A stretch of DNA of 6,453 bases. Source: Candidatus Brevefilum sp. (GTDB lineage Bacteria; Chloroflexota; Anaerolineae; Anaerolineales; Anaerolineaceae). Under the pieces are notes generated by a model that was not told the DNA's origin, did no database searches, and saw only the letters and a list, made by a program, of their open reading frames with translations. Below are positions 5,759 to 6,453 of the stretch, piece after piece (positions within the stretch are counted from its first letter, which is position 1; each line of letters starts with the position of its first letter). The position numbers and the translations under genes are program-made. The stretch is taken from positions 1-6,453 of the forward strand of contig SKPR01000079.1 in NCBI GenBank assembly GCA_007119455.1. Direction: 5' to 3'.

Positions 5759-6453
5759 ATGATTAATTTTTCCAACCTGGCAATATCTGATCTCAATAAT
5801 TTCCTTTACGGACGTTGTCCTAACCCCGTTAAATTGGATAACGGTTTTACAGTCGGGGGTGGTGTTGTCTACCCGGAACTAAATTTTACGCTGCCGGATA
5901 TGGTCATCAACGCTGAAACCATGCCGGAAGTTCACCGTCGGTACCGCCAAATGATCACCGAAGCCTGCCAGCGGGCTGTCGAACTGCACCAGGACGGCCT
6001 GGTGGTGGAGTTTGAATTATTGCCAGATCTGACCATGAACCCGGAATGGGGGGCTGAGGTCACAGCCATCCTGCGAGAAGTTCTGGACGAATTCGAATCT
6101 CGCCATGGCATGCTGACCGCCCTGCGTGTGACGCCTAACGATATCCGGGAATTCGCTCGACCACCGTTATTGCGCCAGGGAGAGCTGGTTGACCAGATGT
6201 TCCGGTCCTTTGAATTATGTGCCCAGGCTGGAGGAAACTTTTTGGCCATTGAATCGACTGGCGGCAAAGAAATTCACGATGATGCCATACTTAATGGCGA
6301 TCTGAGAACTTCAGCTTTTGCCCTGGGTGTTTTGGGCAGCCGCGATATGGCCTGGCTCTGGTCGCGGATTGTAGAAATTGGCGAGCAGACCGGCACCATT
6401 CCTTCCGGGGATACCGCCTGTGGGTTTGCCAATACCGCCCTGGCATTGGCCGA
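5759..6453 (+). CDS. mtaB: methanol:corrinoid methyltransferase MtaB-like, N-terminal half (cut by window end)
   Basis: 231 codons are visible with no stop; MtaB proteins are usually about 460 residues, so this is roughly the first half. MtaB binds methanol at a zinc site and transfers the methyl group to the cob(I)amide of the corrinoid protein MtaC, from which MtaA or a tetrahydrofolate-linked enzyme takes it. Family motifs are visible in order: a GGGVVYPELNF stretch at 33-43 (GxGxxxPExNY in MtaB), MNPEWGAEV at 93-101, ALRVTPNDIRE at 121-131, IESTGGKE at 164-171, and TGTIPSGDTACGFAN at 211-225. From the known Methanosarcina barkeri enzyme (zinc ligands Glu164, Cys220, Cys269), E165 and C221 here match the first two; the third would lie past the window. 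The protein is cytoplasmic. The gene has its own strong promoter with an operator-like palindrome, so expression is probably substrate-controlled. Divergence from archaeal MtaB leaves open a different methylated substrate. mtaC and mtaA are expected downstream but not visible. Confidence 0.88.
   Translation, partial: MINFSNLAISDLNNFLYGRCPNPVKLDNGFTVGGGVVYPELNFTLPDMVINAETMPEVHRRYRQMITEACQRAVELHQDGLVVEFELLPDLTMNPEWGAEVTAILREVLDEFESRHGMLTALRVTPNDIREFARPPLLRQGELVDQMFRSFELCAQAGGNFLAIESTGGKEIHDDAILNGDLRTSAFALGVLGSRDMAWLWSRIVEIGEQTGTIPSGDTACGFANTALALA

Noticed and set aside
5932..6267. 111-codon minus-strand frame
   Set aside because: It is antisense to the well-supported mtaB-like gene; the Ser/Arg/Trp-rich product is a shadow.

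Overview
The window looks like a piece of a chromosome from an anaerobic, probably Anaerolineae-type member of the Chloroflexota. That placement is an inference. It rests on the style of the secreted proteins (Pro/Thr-rich linkers behind a membrane anchor or lipobox, an HEYQH metallopeptidase with an immune-inhibitor-A-like C-terminal half, and a small lipoprotein with a two-cysteine domain I associate with this group) and on the presence of a methanol:corrinoid methyltransferase. No 16S or marker gene is present to prove it.

Layout: (1) 1-122, short AT-rich stretch with no gene. (2) 123-2171 (-), membrane-anchored extracellular zinc metallopeptidase, M30/hyicolysin-like catalytic core. (3) 2172-2432, divergent intergenic region with a good sigma70-type promoter facing right. 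(4) 2433-3086 (+), short Wzz-type chain-length regulator, followed after 2 bp by (5) 3089-4693 (+), a Wzy/O-antigen-ligase-like multi-pass membrane protein. The two form a small polysaccharide-assembly operon. (6) 4602-5297 (-), a lipoprotein whose 3' end overlaps the 3' end of the wzy-like gene by 92 bp on the opposite strand. (7) 5298-5758, a 461-bp intergenic region with a REP-like hairpin repeat, a 9-bp inverted repeat, a possible 28-codon ORF, and a near-ideal promoter whose -35 box lies inside a perfect 14-bp palindrome. (8) 5759-6453 (+), the first 231 codons of an MtaB-type methanol:corrinoid methyltransferase, cut by the window edge.

Genes 2, 4, 5 and 6 all act at the membrane or outside the cell: polymer chain-length control and polymerisation, a secreted protease and a surface lipoprotein. 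The mtaB-like gene starts a separate metabolic unit with its own strong, probably repressor-controlled promoter. I see no tRNA, rRNA, CRISPR array, transposase or phage gene. No clearly new defence or mobile system is visible. The observations most worth following are the mtaB-like gene with its operator-like palindrome and the long antisense 3' overlap between the wzy-like and lipoprotein genes.
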